DNA from: Gallionellaceae bacterium
Lineage (GTDB): Bacteria; Pseudomonadota; Gammaproteobacteria; Burkholderiales; Thiobacillaceae
NCBI GenBank assembly: GCA_028714875.1
Contig: JAQTLN010000006.1
Coordinates: 123,539-187,538 of the forward strand
DNA length: 64,000 nt
Reading direction: 5' to 3'
Positions 29,085 through 39,034 of this stretch are shown one piece after another. The position numbers and the translations under genes are program-made. A model generated the notes under the pieces. It was given only the letters and a program-made list of their open reading frames with translations. It ran no database searches and was not told the origin of the DNA. Each line of letters starts with the position of its first letter. Position 1 is the stretch's first letter.

Positions 29085-29847
29085 CATCTTGTTCGCCCCC
29101 TTGTCGCAACGCCTGCCGCCCGCCCTGCTCGCCCTGGGCGCGCAACTCGTGGCGCTGCTGGCGGTGGCGGCACTGGCAATCGTCTCGCGGGAAAGCGGCG
29201 CGACGCTACCCTTGCCGTTCTGGATCGGCCTGACCGGCCTCGGCGCCGCGCTGTCGAGCCGCTGGCTGGGCCTGCCGATCTGGTGGCAGATCATCAATCT
29301 GGTCTTCATCCCCCTACTCTGGCTGACGCTGCAAAGCGGGATCGACCCCGCCTGGTTCCTCGCCGGGCTCATCTTGCTCGCCGTGACTTCCCTGGGCGTC
29401 ATCCGCACCCGGGTGCCGCTCTATCTCTCCAGTTCACGCGCCGCCGAGGCTCTGGCCGCGCGCCTTCCCGATCAGGCTCGGGTACTGGATCTGGGTTGCG
29501 GCCTGGGCGGCCCCCTGGCCCGGCTCGCCGCGCTGCGACCGGACGCCGCGCTGTATGGCGTCGAAGCCGCCCCACTCAACTGGTTGATCGCTCGTCTGCG
29601 CTTGTGGCGGCGCGCGCGGATCGGCCTGGGCAATCTCTGGGACAGCGACCTGTCCGATCATGACGTGGTTTACGCCTACCTCTCCCCCGCCCCCATGCCA
29701 CGGCTGTGGCAAAAGGCGCGCGCCGAAATGCGCCCCGGCAGCCTGTTCATCAGCAATACCTTTACCGTACCCGGCGTCGAGCCGGACGAGGTGGTCGAAC
29801 TCCATGACCTTTCCCATGCACGGCTATTGATCTGGCGGATGCGATGA
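29071..29847 (+). CDS. Membrane-anchored class I SAM-dependent methyltransferase
   Basis: Three hydrophobic segments fill the first 115 or so residues, and the rest is a small class I methyltransferase fold. Motif I VLDLGCGLGGPL is near residues 131-142, an acidic residue follows in YGVEAAPLNW, and VVYAYLSPAPM resembles motif IV. The substrate is unknown. It starts inside motB and its stop overlaps the HDOD gene by four bases, so it belongs to the motAB transcript. The combination of a membrane anchor with a compact methylase suggests a membrane-bound or nearby substrate; that is inference. Confidence 0.75.
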   Translation: MSNTDILFAPLSQRLPPALLALGAQLVALLAVAALAIVSRESGATLPLPFWIGLTGLGAALSSRWLGLPIWWQIINLVFIPLLWLTLQSGIDPAWFLAGLILLAVTSLGVIRTRVPLYLSSSRAAEALAARLPDQARVLDLGCGLGGPLARLAALRPDAALYGVEAAPLNWLIARLRLWRRARIGLGNLWDSDLSDHDVVYAYLSPAPMPRLWQKARAEMRPGSLFISNTFTVPGVEPDEVVELHDLSHARLLIWRMR

Positions 29848-31382
29848 TGCTCACGGACTGGCTCGAACGACTCTCGCCCGGCTCCTTGCCGGTCTTCGCG
29901 CACACCCGGCAACGGCTGATGGAACAACGCCGCCGCGCCGAGGAAATTTCCGCGCGCGAAGTCGCCCAGACCATCCTGGCCGACCCCCTCGCCACGCTTG
30001 ATCTGATTCACCGCGCGAATCAGCGCGGCAGCCGCATGGGGGGTGAAATCAGCACGGCGGAAAGTGCCCTCATGATGCTGGGCCTGGGTCGCTATCTCGA
30101 CCAGACACGCAACTTGCCGGTACTGGAAGAAGGCCCGCAAGGCCGCGATGCCCAGCTCATGGCCGCGTTGCATGCCCTGCTGCGTCGCGCCCACCATGGC
30201 GCCTGGCAGGCGCGCGATTTCGCCGTGTTGCACAGTGACGTGCGCGCCGAGGAAGTCCAGGTTACCGCCCTCCTCCATGCCATTCCGGAATTTCTCCTGC
30301 TGCTGCGCGCCCCCGCCGAAGCACTGCGCCTGGCTCGCCTCAAGCGCCGCCTGCCGCATGAGGAAGCCGAGCAACAGGCGCTGGGCGGCGTCAGCCTCGA
30401 ACAACTGCGGCCCCCTTTGCTGGAGAGCTGGAATGTCCCCGAACTCAGCCGCGATCTGCTCGATCCCGGCCGGGTCGAAAAACCGCGCCAGGCCATCCTG
30501 CATGCCTGTCTCGACATCGCCGAACGGGCGCAACGTGGCTGGTGGGATGAATCCTTGCTGGCCGACTACATTGCCCTGGCCGGCATCGAAAACCTGCCCC
30601 TGGAAAACGTGATCGCCACGGCCCATGCCAACGCCATGCGCGCCGAGCGCGCTGCTGACTGGATCGCCGCTCCGGGCGCCGGCGTCTGGATGCCCATGCT
30701 GCCCGGCCCTTGGCCAATCGATCCGGACGACGAAGACGCGATCGCGGTGGCGCCCCCCGCCAAATCCGTGGCACAACCGCTTGCGCCGGATGTGGCAAAA
30801 CCCATGGACAAACCCGTGGCACAACCGGCAAGCCCCCCGGTGGAAGAAGAAACCGCGCCACTGTGCCCGCTGCCCGACAAGCAGGTGCTGCGCGATGCCC
30901 TGCAAAACATCGAAGGCCACCTCGATGGCTCGCTCAATCTCAACCAGATGTCCGCGGTCATCCTCAAGGGACTGCACACCGGCCTCGGATTGAGCCGCAT
31001 CCTGTTCGCGATGCTCACGCCCGACGGACGCCAGATGAAGTCGCGCTTCACCCTCGGCATCAAGCCGGACGACCCGATGCGCCACTTCGCCTTCGACCTG
31101 GAAACGCGCGACCTGTTCGGTCAACTCATGGGCAAGATGCAGGGGGTGTGGATGCATCAGGACAATCGCGAAAAGCTCTGGCCCATGGTTCACCCGACGC
31201 TCCAGAAGATGATCGGCGACGTCGATTTCTACGCCATGAGCCTGCACGCCAACGGCAAACCGGTCGGCCTCATCTACGCCGATCGTGGCCATGGCGATTG
31301 CGGCCTCGACCCGCACAGTTACACCGATTTCAAAATGCTCTGCCTGCAAGCGGCGCGCGGCCTGGGCAAACTGAAACAGTGA
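29844..31382 (+). CDS. HDOD-domain protein with C-terminal GAF-like domain
   Basis: A 512-aa cytosolic regulator. The N-terminal 250 residues resemble an HDOD domain, a signalling version of the HD fold without a full catalytic site; the segment LADPLATLDLIHRANQRGS with ESALMMLGLGRYL fits. A Pro/Ala-rich linker (about 285-335) contains repeated KP.AQP motifs, and the last 170 residues read like a GAF-type sensor domain (LNLNQMSAVILKGLHTGLGLSR). HDOD proteins often act in motility and two-component networks, which suits its place after motAB. Ligand and partner are unknown. Confidence 0.75.
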   Translation: MMLTDWLERLSPGSLPVFAHTRQRLMEQRRRAEEISAREVAQTILADPLATLDLIHRANQRGSRMGGEISTAESALMMLGLGRYLDQTRNLPVLEEGPQGRDAQLMAALHALLRRAHHGAWQARDFAVLHSDVRAEEVQVTALLHAIPEFLLLLRAPAEALRLARLKRRLPHEEAEQQALGGVSLEQLRPPLLESWNVPELSRDLLDPGRVEKPRQAILHACLDIAERAQRGWWDESLLADYIALAGIENLPLENVIATAHANAMRAERAADWIAAPGAGVWMPMLPGPWPIDPDDEDAIAVAPPAKSVAQPLAPDVAKPMDKPVAQPASPPVEEETAPLCPLPDKQVLRDALQNIEGHLDGSLNLNQMSAVILKGLHTGLGLSRILFAMLTPDGRQMKSRFTLGIKPDDPMRHFAFDLETRDLFGQLMGKMQGVWMHQDNREKLWPMVHPTLQKMIGDVDFYAMSLHANGKPVGLIYADRGHGDCGLDPHSYTDFKMLCLQAARGLGKLKQ

Positions 31383-31578
31383 CCGCTTCAGCCTATCCAA
31401 TCCGATTACAGTGGAAATCCACCTGCATTGCTTGACGTAGGTCAGATTGGCGCGCAAGCGACTCCCTGAAGATCAGCCCGTCTATCGGATTTGAGAGTGG
31501 AGCAGCAGGTAGCGATATAACCGCAACCTGGCCTACGGGGACTGAAGGGACTGAAACAATCGCCTTCAGCGAAAAAAA
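31383..31578. other. Non-coding gap between convergent HDOD gene and ihfB
   Basis: About 200 bases without a supported gene. A short direct repeat ggactgaa/gggactgaa lies near 31540-31556. The right end holds the ihfB terminator. I see no promoter that would be needed for either convergent gene. Confidence 0.5.
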
Positions 31579-31601
31579 AGGCGCCGCGTGAAGCGGCGCC
31601 T
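31579..31601 (-). terminator. Terminator of the rpsA-ihfB transcript
   Basis: A perfect 9-bp GC-rich stem (31579-31587 with 31593-31601) with a 5-base loop is preceded on the plus strand by eight A residues, which read as U on the minus strand. It lies about 20 bases after the ihfB stop. Confidence 0.9.
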
Positions 31602-31621
31602 TTGATCAGGAACGCTCGAAC

Positions 31622-31906
31622 TTATTCCTTGAAGTCCACACGGTCGCGCAATTCCTTGCCCGCCTTGAAGTGCGGCACATACTTGCCCGCCACCTGGACC
31701 TTGTCGCCGGTCTTGGGGTTGCGCCCCAATCGGGGCGGACGGAAGTTGAGGCTGAAGCTGCCAAAACCACGGATCTCGATCCGCTCACCTTCCACCAGGC
31801 TATTCACCATGGCATCGATGATGGTCTTGACGGCAAGCTCGGCATCCGCCGCCACCAGATGGGGATGGCGCTCCGCCAGCCGGGCGATTAGCTCCGACTT
31901 GGTCAT
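31622..31906 (-). CDS. ihfB: Integration host factor subunit beta
   Basis: A DNA-bending protein that pairs with IhfA in transcription, recombination and replication. The 94-aa protein from [10 protein letters not shown] carries the [12 protein letters not shown] core, and the RNPKTGDKV beta arm has the Pro that inserts into the DNA. It follows rpsA as in E. coli and most betaproteobacteria. ATG 31924 would add six residues and overlaps the rpsA stop; I prefer the conserved start at 31906. Confidence 0.96.
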   Translation of the reverse strand: MTKSELIARLAERHPHLVAADAELAVKTIIDAMVNSLVEGERIEIRGFGSFSLNFRPPRLGRNPKTGDKVQVAGKYVPHFKAGKELRDRVDFKE

Positions 31907-31920
31907 TGCGCCTATTTCTG

Positions 31921-33627
31921 TCATTCCTTGTTATCCAGCTTGGCTTTGAGCAGCGCGCCGAGGTTGGTGGTCCCGGTGGAATGCTCGGAAGCCAGCTTGC
32001 GCAGCGCTTCGGATTGCTCGGCGGCGTCCTTGGCCTTGATCGACAGGTTGATCTGGCGGTTCTTGCGATCGATGTTGATGATCACGGTTTCCACCGTCTC
32101 GTCATCCTTCAGGTGGGTGCGGATGTCTTCGACGCGGTCACGCGCCACTTCCGAAGCGCGCAGATAACCTTCCACTTCGCCATCCAGCAGGATCACGGCG
32201 CCCTTGGCGTCCATGCTCTTCACCGTGCCGGTGACGATGCTGCCCTTGTCGTGGACGGCCACATAGGCGTTGAACGGATCGTTCTCCATCTGCTTGATGC
32301 CCAGAGAGATGCGCTCCTTCTCCACGTCGATGGCCAGCACGGAGGCTTCCACTTCCTCGCCCTTGCGGTAGTTGCGCAGGGCTTCTTCGCCGGTGAGGTG
32401 CCAGGACAGATCGGACAGGTGCACCAGGCCGTCGATACCGCCGGGCAGGCCGATGAAGATACCGAAGTCGGTGATGGACTTGATCTGGCCGCTGACTTTG
32501 TCGCCCTTCTTGAAGGTGGCGGCGAAATCATCCCAGGGGTTGGCCTTGCACTGCTTCATGCCCAGGGAGATGCGGCGACGGTCTTCGTCGATTTCCAGGA
32601 CCATGACTTCCACTTCGTCGCCCAGCGCGACGACCTTGGAGGGGTTGACGTTCTTGTTGGTCCAGTCCATTTCGGAGACGTGCACCAGGCCTTCGATGCC
32701 CGGCTCGATTTCCACGAAACAACCGTAGTCGGTGAGGTTGGCCACCTTGCCGAACATGCGGGTGCCGGTGGGGTAGCGGCGGGAGAGGCCGACCCACGGA
32801 TCTTCGCCGAGCTGTTTCAGGCCCAGGGAGACGCGGTTCTTGTCCTGGTCGAACTTGAGCACCATGGCGCTGACTTCGTCGCCGACATTGACCACTTCGG
32901 ACGGATGCTTGACGCGGCGCCAGGCCAGGTCGGTGATGTGCAGGAGGCCATCGATGCCGCCCAGGTCCACGAAGGCGCCGTATTCGGTGATGTTCTTGAC
33001 GATGCCCTTGACCGTGGCGCCTTCCTTCAGGTTGGACAGCAGGCTTTCGCGCTCGGCGCCCATGCTGGCTTCCAGCACGGCCTTGCGCGACACCACGACG
33101 TTGTTGCGCTTGCGGTCCAGTTTGATGACCTTGAACTCGGATTCCTTGTTCTCGTAGGGCGTGGTGTCCTTGACCGGACGCACATCCACCAGAGAACCGG
33201 GCAGGAAGGCGCGGATGCCGTTGCACATGACGGTGAGGCCACCCTTGACCTTGCCGTTGACCAGACCCTTGACGATGCGGCCTTCTTCCATTGCTGCTTC
33301 CAGATCCAGCCAGGCGGCGAGGCGGCGGGCGCGATCGCGCGACAGCTTGGTGGCGCCGAAACCGTCTTCGATGGACTCGATGGCGACTTGCACGAAATCG
33401 CCCACGTTCACTTCCAGGCCACCGCGGTCATCCTTGAATTCCTCGACGGGAATCAGGCTTTCGGACTTGAGGCCGGCGTTGACGGTGACGAAGTTGTCGT
33501 CGATGGCGACGACCTCGGCGGTGATGATCTCACCATGGCGCATCTCCTGTTTGGAGATGCTTTCTTCGAACATGGCGGCAAACGATTCCATGGAATCCAT
33601 GGCGGGTTGGGTGGAAGCAGTGGACAT
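31921..33627 (-). CDS. rpsA: 30S ribosomal protein S1
   Basis: An mRNA-binding protein of the small subunit needed for initiation on structured messages. Six S1 domains run through the 568 aa, each with G.V..I..YG.FV-type cores, for example [22 protein letters not shown] and [23 protein letters not shown] 33627 opens [10 protein letters not shown]; a further ten codons upstream (from 33657) are possible but lie in the leader. A terminator-like hairpin sits upstream at 33677-33698. Confidence 0.97.
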   Translation of the reverse strand: MSTASTQPAMDSMESFAAMFEESISKQEMRHGEIITAEVVAIDDNFVTVNAGLKSESLIPVEEFKDDRGGLEVNVGDFVQVAIESIEDGFGATKLSRDRARRLAAWLDLEAAMEEGRIVKGLVNGKVKGGLTVMCNGIRAFLPGSLVDVRPVKDTTPYENKESEFKVIKLDRKRNNVVVSRKAVLEASMGAERESLLSNLKEGATVKGIVKNITEYGAFVDLGGIDGLLHITDLAWRRVKHPSEVVNVGDEVSAMVLKFDQDKNRVSLGLKQLGEDPWVGLSRRYPTGTRMFGKVANLTDYGCFVEIEPGIEGLVHVSEMDWTNKNVNPSKVVALGDEVEVMVLEIDEDRRRISLGMKQCKANPWDDFAATFKKGDKVSGQIKSITDFGIFIGLPGGIDGLVHLSDLSWHLTGEEALRNYRKGEEVEASVLAIDVEKERISLGIKQMENDPFNAYVAVHDKGSIVTGTVKSMDAKGAVILLDGEVEGYLRASEVARDRVEDIRTHLKDDETVETVIINIDRKNRQINLSIKAKDAAEQSEALRKLASEHSTGTTNLGALLKAKLDNKE

Positions 33628-33671
33628 TGAGAAACCTGAAGAAAACCGTGTCGCCACGGTGGGGGTAAATG

Positions 33672-33698
33672 AAAAACCGAAAAGACTCAGCTTTTCGG
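33672..33698 (-). terminator. Terminator or attenuator between cmk and rpsA
   Basis: On the minus strand an 8-bp stem (33691-33698 with 33677-33684) and 6-base loop are followed by five U residues (33672-33676). It would end or thin transcripts from the aromatic operon before rpsA, and implies a separate rpsA promoter close by. Confidence 0.7.
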
Positions 33699-33718
33699 GG
33701 GAAGTACTACAGCAACGA

Positions 33719-34399
33719 CTACGGCCTTGTCTTGGCTACCTGAAACCACTGGAGCACCCGCTCCACCGCCTGCGCGATGGTCAGGCTCGTGGTATCGAGC
33801 AACTCGGCATCCGCCGTCTGCCGCAAGGGTGCTGATGATCGGGCGGCATCACGCGCGTCCCGTTCCCTCAGGTCCTGCAACAGGGCGGCGAGGTTAGCAT
33901 CGAAACCTTTGTCAATCAACTGCTTATAGCGTCTTTGCGCGCGTTCCTCGGCGCTCGCCGTGAGGAATATTTTCACCGTCGCATCGGGAAAAACCACTGA
34001 GCCCATATCGCGCCCATCGGTCACCAGTCCCGGCGTCTGGCGGAAGTCACGCTGGCGTTGCAGAAGCGCCGCGCGCAACGCGGGCAAAGCCGCGATTCGC
34101 GAAGCCGCGCGCCCAGCCTCCTCGGTGCGAATCACATCACCCACGGCGGCGCCGTTCAGATAGACCTCGACGCCGTCGAAACGCAGCGCGATCTTGTGCG
34201 CCAACTCGACCAGCCCCGGCTCATCCTCCAGCGCAACACCAGCTTGTTGCGCGGCATAAGCGGTAACGCGGTAGATCGCGCCACTGTCGAGATAATGAAA
34301 CCCCAGCGCGCGCGCCACCAGGGCCGCCACCGTGCCCTTGCCGGAAGCGGAGGGGCCGTCGATGGCGATGACGGGAATGGATTGATCCATATCGCTCAT
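33719..34399 (-). CDS. cmk: Cytidylate kinase
   Basis: It phosphorylates CMP and dCMP. The P-loop GPSASGKGT is near residues 15-23, and [27 protein letters not shown] and [17 protein letters not shown] are family motifs. The length of 226 aa is usual. ATG 34399 or ATG 34390 can start it. It lies four bases after aroA, in the conserved aroA-cmk-rpsA order. Confidence 0.97.
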   Translation of the reverse strand: MSDMDQSIPVIAIDGPSASGKGTVAALVARALGFHYLDSGAIYRVTAYAAQQAGVALEDEPGLVELAHKIALRFDGVEVYLNGAAVGDVIRTEEAGRAASRIAALPALRAALLQRQRDFRQTPGLVTDGRDMGSVVFPDATVKIFLTASAEERAQRRYKQLIDKGFDANLAALLQDLRERDARDAARSSAPLRQTADAELLDTTSLTIAQAVERVLQWFQVAKTRP

Positions 34400-34403
34400 G
34401 ACG

Positions 34404-35729
34404 TCAGCAACTCGCCGCGTGGGTGATCGCCGCGAACTTTTCGAAATATTCCGGGAAGGTTTTGTTCACGCACTTGGGGTCATTGATTCGGATCGGCACG
34501 CCGCCCAATGCGACCAGGGAGAAGCACATGGCCATGCGGTGGTCGTCGTAGGTGTCGATTTCCGCGTTGGCCGTGAGTTTGGCGGGGGGGGTGATTTTGA
34601 TGGAGTCGGCGCCCTCTTCCACCGTGGCGCCGAGTTTGCGCAGTTCGGTGGCCATTGCGCTGATCCGGTCGGTTTCCTTGACCCGCCAGGAGGCAATGTT
34701 CGTCAACGTGGTGGTTCCGTTGGCGAACAGGGCGAGGATGGCCAAAGTCATGGCGGCATCGGGGATGTGGTTGCAGTCGAGGTCGATGGCGTGGAGTTTG
34801 TCGGCGCAGCCCAGGCGGCATTCGATCCACGATGTTGCGTTATCTCGGCCGAACCCGACTTCCGCGCCCATGCGCGCCAGGGCTTCGGCGAAGCGGACAT
34901 CGCCCTGGATGCTGTTGCGCCCGACGCCTTCCACGCGCACCGGTCCGTGGCCGATGGCGCCGGCGGCGAGGAAGTAGGAGGCCGAGGAGGCGTCGCCTTC
35001 CACCTCGATTTCGCCCGGGCTCTGGTAGGTGGCCGCGGGTACGGTGAAGCGTTGCCAGCCGTCGCGCCTCACTTCGATGCCGTAACGCTTCATCAGGTTG
35101 AGGGTGATCTCGACGTAGGGCTTGGAGATCAGTTCGCCCTCCACCACCACCGTGACTTCACGGCCGAGCAGGGGCGCGGATAGCAGGAGGCCGGTGAGGT
35201 ACTGGCTGGAGACATTGCCTTTGACGCTGATTTCACTGGCGCCGTTTTCGTGGGGCAGGATGTGCAACGGCGGAAAACCGTCATTTTCCGTGTAGTCGAT
35301 CTGGGCGCCAGCCTGGCGTAGCGCCTCGACCAGATCGCCGATGGGGCGCTCGTGCATGCGTGGCACGCCGGAAAGGGTGTAGTCGCCGCCGCTCATGGCG
35401 CAGGCGGCGGTGAGCGAGCGGAAGGCGGTGCCGGCGTTGCCGAGGAAGAGGCTGGCGTATTTCACCGGGAAAGCGCCCCCTACCCCGTCCACGCGGTAGT
35501 TGTCGCCCTCAAGCTTTTGCCCCGTCTCTTTCGTCAACCTCACGCCCAGGCGATGCAGGGCATCGAGCATGACGTGGGTGTCGTCAGAGGCGAGCAGGCC
35601 TTTGACCAGGGTTTGCCCGGAGGCCAGGGCGGAGAGCAGAAGAATGCGGTTGGAGATGCTTTTCGAGCCGGGCAGGCGCACCGTGCCGCGGGCGCCGGAG
35701 CGTGCCGACAGGTCGAGATGTTCGCTCAT
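34404..35729 (-). CDS. aroA: 3-phosphoshikimate 1-carboxyvinyltransferase
   Basis: EPSP synthase, the sixth step of the shikimate pathway and the target of glyphosate. The substrate-binding opening [32 protein letters not shown] and [16 protein letters not shown] are clear. The protein is 441 aa, the usual size. The start overlaps the tyrA stop by four bases. It directs flux to the chorismate used by pheA and tyrA in the same run. Confidence 0.98.
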   Translation of the reverse strand: MSEHLDLSARSGARGTVRLPGSKSISNRILLLSALASGQTLVKGLLASDDTHVMLDALHRLGVRLTKETGQKLEGDNYRVDGVGGAFPVKYASLFLGNAGTAFRSLTAACAMSGGDYTLSGVPRMHERPIGDLVEALRQAGAQIDYTENDGFPPLHILPHENGASEISVKGNVSSQYLTGLLLSAPLLGREVTVVVEGELISKPYVEITLNLMKRYGIEVRRDGWQRFTVPAATYQSPGEIEVEGDASSASYFLAAGAIGHGPVRVEGVGRNSIQGDVRFAEALARMGAEVGFGRDNATSWIECRLGCADKLHAIDLDCNHIPDAAMTLAILALFANGTTTLTNIASWRVKETDRISAMATELRKLGATVEEGADSIKITPPAKLTANAEIDTYDDHRMAMCFSLVALGGVPIRINDPKCVNKTFPEYFEKFAAITHAASC

Positions 35730-36595
35730 GCGTATTTCCCCTTGATCCAGTTGGTGCGGGCCTGGCGGGCGCGCGCGAACAGCGCTTCCAGCGCCTCTCC
35801 GTCGCGCGACTCGATCAGGCCGCGTATTGATTCGAGTTTGTCGATGTAGGTATCCAGTTCGCCGAGCAGCGCTTCGCGGTTGGCGAGGGCGATGTCACGC
35901 CACATTTCCGGGTGGCTGCCGGCGATGCGGCTGAAGTCGCGAAAGCCGGTGCCGGCGAAACGGAAAAAGGTGTCGGCATCCGGGCGGTCGGCCAGTTCCT
36001 CCATCAGGGCGAAGGCGGCGAGATGCGGCAGATGGCTGACCGCCGCGAATACGCGGTCGTGGTCGTTATCCGACATGCGCGCGACACGGGCGGAGCAGGC
36101 GGTCCACAGGCTTTCCACCAGGTCCACGTCGGCGGCGCGGTTTTCCGGCAGGGGGGTCAGGATGACCGGCTTGCCTTCGAACAGATGCGCGTGGGCGGCG
36201 CCGGCGCCGTTGGTTTCCGCGCCGGCGATGGGGTGGCCGGGAACGAATTGGCTGATTTTGTCGCCCAGCGCGGCGCGCGCGGCGGCGATCACGTCCCGTT
36301 TGGTGCTGCCGGCATCGGTGAGGATGGCGCCGGCCGGCAATGCCTCGGCCAATTCCCGGAATAGGCCCGGCATGGCGCCGACGGGAATCGCCGCAAGCAC
36401 CAGGTCGGCATCCTTGACCACCGTGGACACGTCCTCACCGATGGCGTCGATAACCCCGAGTTTCAGCGCATGTTCGAGATTGGCGCGACCGCGGCCGATG
36501 CCGGTGACGCGCTCGACCAGTCCCTTGCGTTTCATGGCCAGGGCAAAGGAGCCCCCGATCAGGCCGGTACCGATGACGACCAGGTGCTTGATCAT
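35726..36595 (-). CDS. tyrA: Prephenate dehydrogenase
   Basis: It oxidises prephenate to 4-hydroxyphenylpyruvate on the way to tyrosine. The Rossmann motif [18 protein letters not shown] is at the N-terminus, and [16 protein letters not shown] and [11 protein letters not shown] are dehydrogenase motifs. ATG 36595 gives 289 aa; an ORF from 36781 would include a non-coding repeat. The start lies two bases from the right-hand end of a candidate MITE, which separates it from hisC. Confidence 0.96.
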   Translation of the reverse strand: MIKHLVVIGTGLIGGSFALAMKRKGLVERVTGIGRGRANLEHALKLGVIDAIGEDVSTVVKDADLVLAAIPVGAMPGLFRELAEALPAGAILTDAGSTKRDVIAAARAALGDKISQFVPGHPIAGAETNGAGAAHAHLFEGKPVILTPLPENRAADVDLVESLWTACSARVARMSDNDHDRVFAAVSHLPHLAAFALMEELADRPDADTFFRFAGTGFRDFSRIAGSHPEMWRDIALANREALLGELDTYIDKLESIRGLIESRDGEALEALFARARQARTNWIKGKYA

Positions 36596-36600
36596 GCTAT

Positions 36601-36814
36601 GGGCCTGTAAACGAATAACCAGAACATTCTGGCCGCGCTGACGGGCGTGCTGCGGCGTTGCACCCGCAAGGGGCACGCCGGATTCGTAAGCGCTGAAGCG
36701 CAACGACTCCGCTGCCGGTCGGCTTGCAGGGAATGGCCATGCGGCGCGCCCGGCGTCTTGCAGCGCATCCCACCAGCACACCCATAATTGCCCAGGTTAT
36801 TCATTTACAGGCCC
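36601..36814. mobile_element. Candidate 214-bp MITE between hisC and tyrA
   Basis: Bases 36601-36620 and 36795-36814 are inverted copies over 20 bases with one mismatch, beginning GGGCCTGTAAA; weaker similarity extends for about 18 more. The tetranucleotide CTAT lies directly outside both ends (36597-36600 and 36815-36818), as a target duplication would. There is no transposase inside. The right arm encodes the last few residues and the stop of hisC. The gap between these two genes is about 205 bases while the neighbours are spaced by a few to 30 bases. The parent IS family was not identified. Confidence 0.7.
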
Positions 36815-37937
36815 CTATCTCCAGAATTTCGGCCAGCGCGGCCAGGAAACGCTCGTTCTGCTCAGGCAGACCAATGCTCACGCGCAAAAAAGTGGGCAGG
36901 CCGTAATTGGCTACTGGCCGGACGATGACGCCCTTGCGCAACAAGGCCTGAAATACCCGTCCCGCCGCATTAGCATCCACGCCCACCTCAATGCAGACGA
37001 AGTTGCCATGCGAGGGAATGTGGCCCAGGCCCAGGTGCTTGCAACCCTTCAGAAGCTGCGCCATGCCGGCGTCGTTGACGGCCTTGGAGCGGGCGATGAA
37101 ATCGCTGTCGTCGAGCGCCGCCGTGGCGCCGGCCAGGGCGAGGCTGTTGACGTTGAACGGTTGCCGCACGCGGTTGAGCAGGTCCGCCACGTCGCGATGC
37201 GCCAGCGCATAGCCGACGCGCAATCCGGCCAGGCCGTAGGCTTTGGAAAAGGTGCGGGTGAGGATGAGATTGGGGAACTCGGCCAGCCAGTCGACCGAGG
37301 GCGCGCGCAGGTCTGCGTCGAGAAATTCGCCATAGGCTTCGTCGAGCACCACGGCCACCTGGGCCGGCAGTGTTGCCAGGAAGTCATGCAATTCATCCGC
37401 GCCGAGCAGGGTGCCGGTGGGGTTGTTGGGATTGGCGATGAACACCACGCGGGTGTCGGCACGAGGGTTGTCAACTACAGCGGCGCGCATGGCGGCGAGG
37501 TCGTGGCCATAGGCGCGCGCCGGCACGGCAATGCCCACTGCCCCGGTCGCCTGCGTGGCGAGGGGGTAGACCGCGAAAGCGTGCTCGGAAAACACCGCCG
37601 AAGTGCCCGGCCCGAGCAGCGCGCGCGCCACCAGTTCCAGCACGTCGTTGGAGCCGTTGCCGAGGACGATGCCATCCAGGTCGACGCCGAGCCGGGCAGC
37701 GATGGCCGCTTTCAGCGCATAGCCGTTGCCGTCCGGATACAGGGCCACGTCGTCGAGGCAATCGGCAATCGCCGCGCGCGCCTTGGGGCTGATGCCCAGG
37801 GGGTTTTCGTTGGAAGCGAGTTTGACGATGTCACCCTCGGCCAGGCCCATTTCCCGGGCCAGTTCGGAGATCGGTTTACCCGGCTGATAAGGAGCGATGG
37901 CGCGGATATAAGCGGGAGCGAGGTCGCACAGATGCAT
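36801..37937 (-). CDS. hisC: Histidinol-phosphate aminotransferase
   Basis: A PLP-dependent aminotransferase that uses histidinol phosphate and often aromatic keto acids. ASNENPLG, the PLP-contact ANPNNPTG, DEAYGEF and the Schiff-base Lys232 in TRTFSKAYGLAGLRVGY are present. In this operon between pheA and tyrA it may also transaminate aromatic precursors. It has 378 aa. The last residues ACK and the stop come from the right end of the candidate MITE, so the native C-terminus may be altered by a few residues. Confidence 0.95.
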   Translation of the reverse strand: MHLCDLAPAYIRAIAPYQPGKPISELAREMGLAEGDIVKLASNENPLGISPKARAAIADCLDDVALYPDGNGYALKAAIAARLGVDLDGIVLGNGSNDVLELVARALLGPGTSAVFSEHAFAVYPLATQATGAVGIAVPARAYGHDLAAMRAAVVDNPRADTRVVFIANPNNPTGTLLGADELHDFLATLPAQVAVVLDEAYGEFLDADLRAPSVDWLAEFPNLILTRTFSKAYGLAGLRVGYALAHRDVADLLNRVRQPFNVNSLALAGATAALDDSDFIARSKAVNDAGMAQLLKGCKHLGLGHIPSHGNFVCIEVGVDANAAGRVFQALLRKGVIVRPVANYGLPTFLRVSIGLPEQNERFLAALAEILEIGACK

Positions 37938-37954
37938 GAAAAAGTACCGAGGAA

Positions 37955-39016
37955 TCAGACCGCGACCGGGTAGGAACCGAGCACCTTGAGGAAGGTGCAG
38001 TGTTCCTCCACAGCATGCAGGGCGTTCTGAATGTTGCTGTCGTTGCGATGGCCGTCGATGTCCATATAGAACACGTAATCCCAGGAGCCCTTGCGGGCCG
38101 GGCGCGATTCCAGTTTGGACAGGCCGATGTTGTGGCCGGCCAGGGGAGCGAGCAACTCCAGTAGAGAGCCGGGACGGTTCTTGGCGGATAACACGAGCGA
38201 AGTCTTGTCACGCCCGGAGGGGGCGGCATCCTCGTTGCCCAGCACCAGGAAACGCGTGGTGTTGTTGGGTTCGTCCTCGATGTCGCGGGCGACGATGTTC
38301 AGATCGTAGTGTTCCGCCGCCAGTTCGCCGGCAATCGCCGCCGCGTCGGGATTTTCCGCCGCCATGCGCGCCGCCTCGGCGTTGCTGGTGACGCGGACGG
38401 CCTCGACACCATACAAGTGCTGCCCCAGCCATTCGTGGCACTGGCCCAGGGATTGGGCGTGGGAATAAACCACTTTGATGCCCTGCATGTCCTCGCCTTT
38501 GCGCATCAGATGTTGGCGGACGCGCAGCTTCACTTCTCCGCAGATCTTCAAGGGACTGCTCAACAAGAGGTCCAGGGTGCGGTTGACCGCGCCTTCGGTG
38601 GAGTTTTCCACCGGCGCCACGCTGAAACTGGCCTCGCCGCGTTCGACGGCGCGAAAGGCCTCGTCGATGTCGGCACAGGGCAAGCCGATCACCGCGTGGC
38701 CGAAATGCTTGACCGCCGCCGCTTCCGAGAAAGTGCCCTGCGGCCCCAGATAAGCCACGGACAGCGGCTGTTCCAGGGCGCGGCAGGCGGACATGATTTC
38801 CTTGAACAGCACGGAAATCGACTCCGCCGGCAGCGGGCCCGCGTTCGCGGCCTGCAGGCGGCGCACCACCTGGGCTTCCCGTTCAGCGCGATAAATGGAA
38901 CCATTCTTGATGTGGCCGATTTCTTGCGCGATGCCGGCTCGCTCGTTGAGCAGGCGCAACATCTCCTCGTCCAGCGCGTCGATACGGTTGCGCAAGCGGC
39001 TGAGTTGTTCGTTCAT
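37955..39016 (-). CDS. pheA: Bifunctional chorismate mutase / prephenate dehydratase
   Basis: The P-protein of phenylalanine synthesis. The N-terminal 90 residues are an AroQ-type mutase (LRNRIDALDEEMLRLLNERA), followed by a dehydratase domain with ENSTEGAVNRTL and TTRFLVLG, then an ACT regulatory domain carrying the Phe-binding LESRPARKGSWDY. At 353 aa it is complete. It lies 18 bases after serA and 17 bases before hisC. Confidence 0.98.
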   Translation of the reverse strand: MNEQLSRLRNRIDALDEEMLRLLNERAGIAQEIGHIKNGSIYRAEREAQVVRRLQAANAGPLPAESISVLFKEIMSACRALEQPLSVAYLGPQGTFSEAAAVKHFGHAVIGLPCADIDEAFRAVERGEASFSVAPVENSTEGAVNRTLDLLLSSPLKICGEVKLRVRQHLMRKGEDMQGIKVVYSHAQSLGQCHEWLGQHLYGVEAVRVTSNAEAARMAAENPDAAAIAGELAAEHYDLNIVARDIEDEPNNTTRFLVLGNEDAAPSGRDKTSLVLSAKNRPGSLLELLAPLAGHNIGLSKLESRPARKGSWDYVFYMDIDGHRNDSNIQNALHAVEEHCTFLKVLGSYPVAV

Positions 39017-39034
39017 GTCGTGGTCTGGGTTGAG

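Noticed and set aside
31906..33630. 574-codon open frame antisense to rpsA
   Set aside because: It mirrors the rpsA gene exactly, has no family likeness, and such long frames are expected opposite GC-rich genes with this codon bias.
36592..36804. 70-codon frame across the candidate MITE
   Set aside because: Spans the insertion from end to end with Arg/Cys-rich low-complexity product and no ribosome site.
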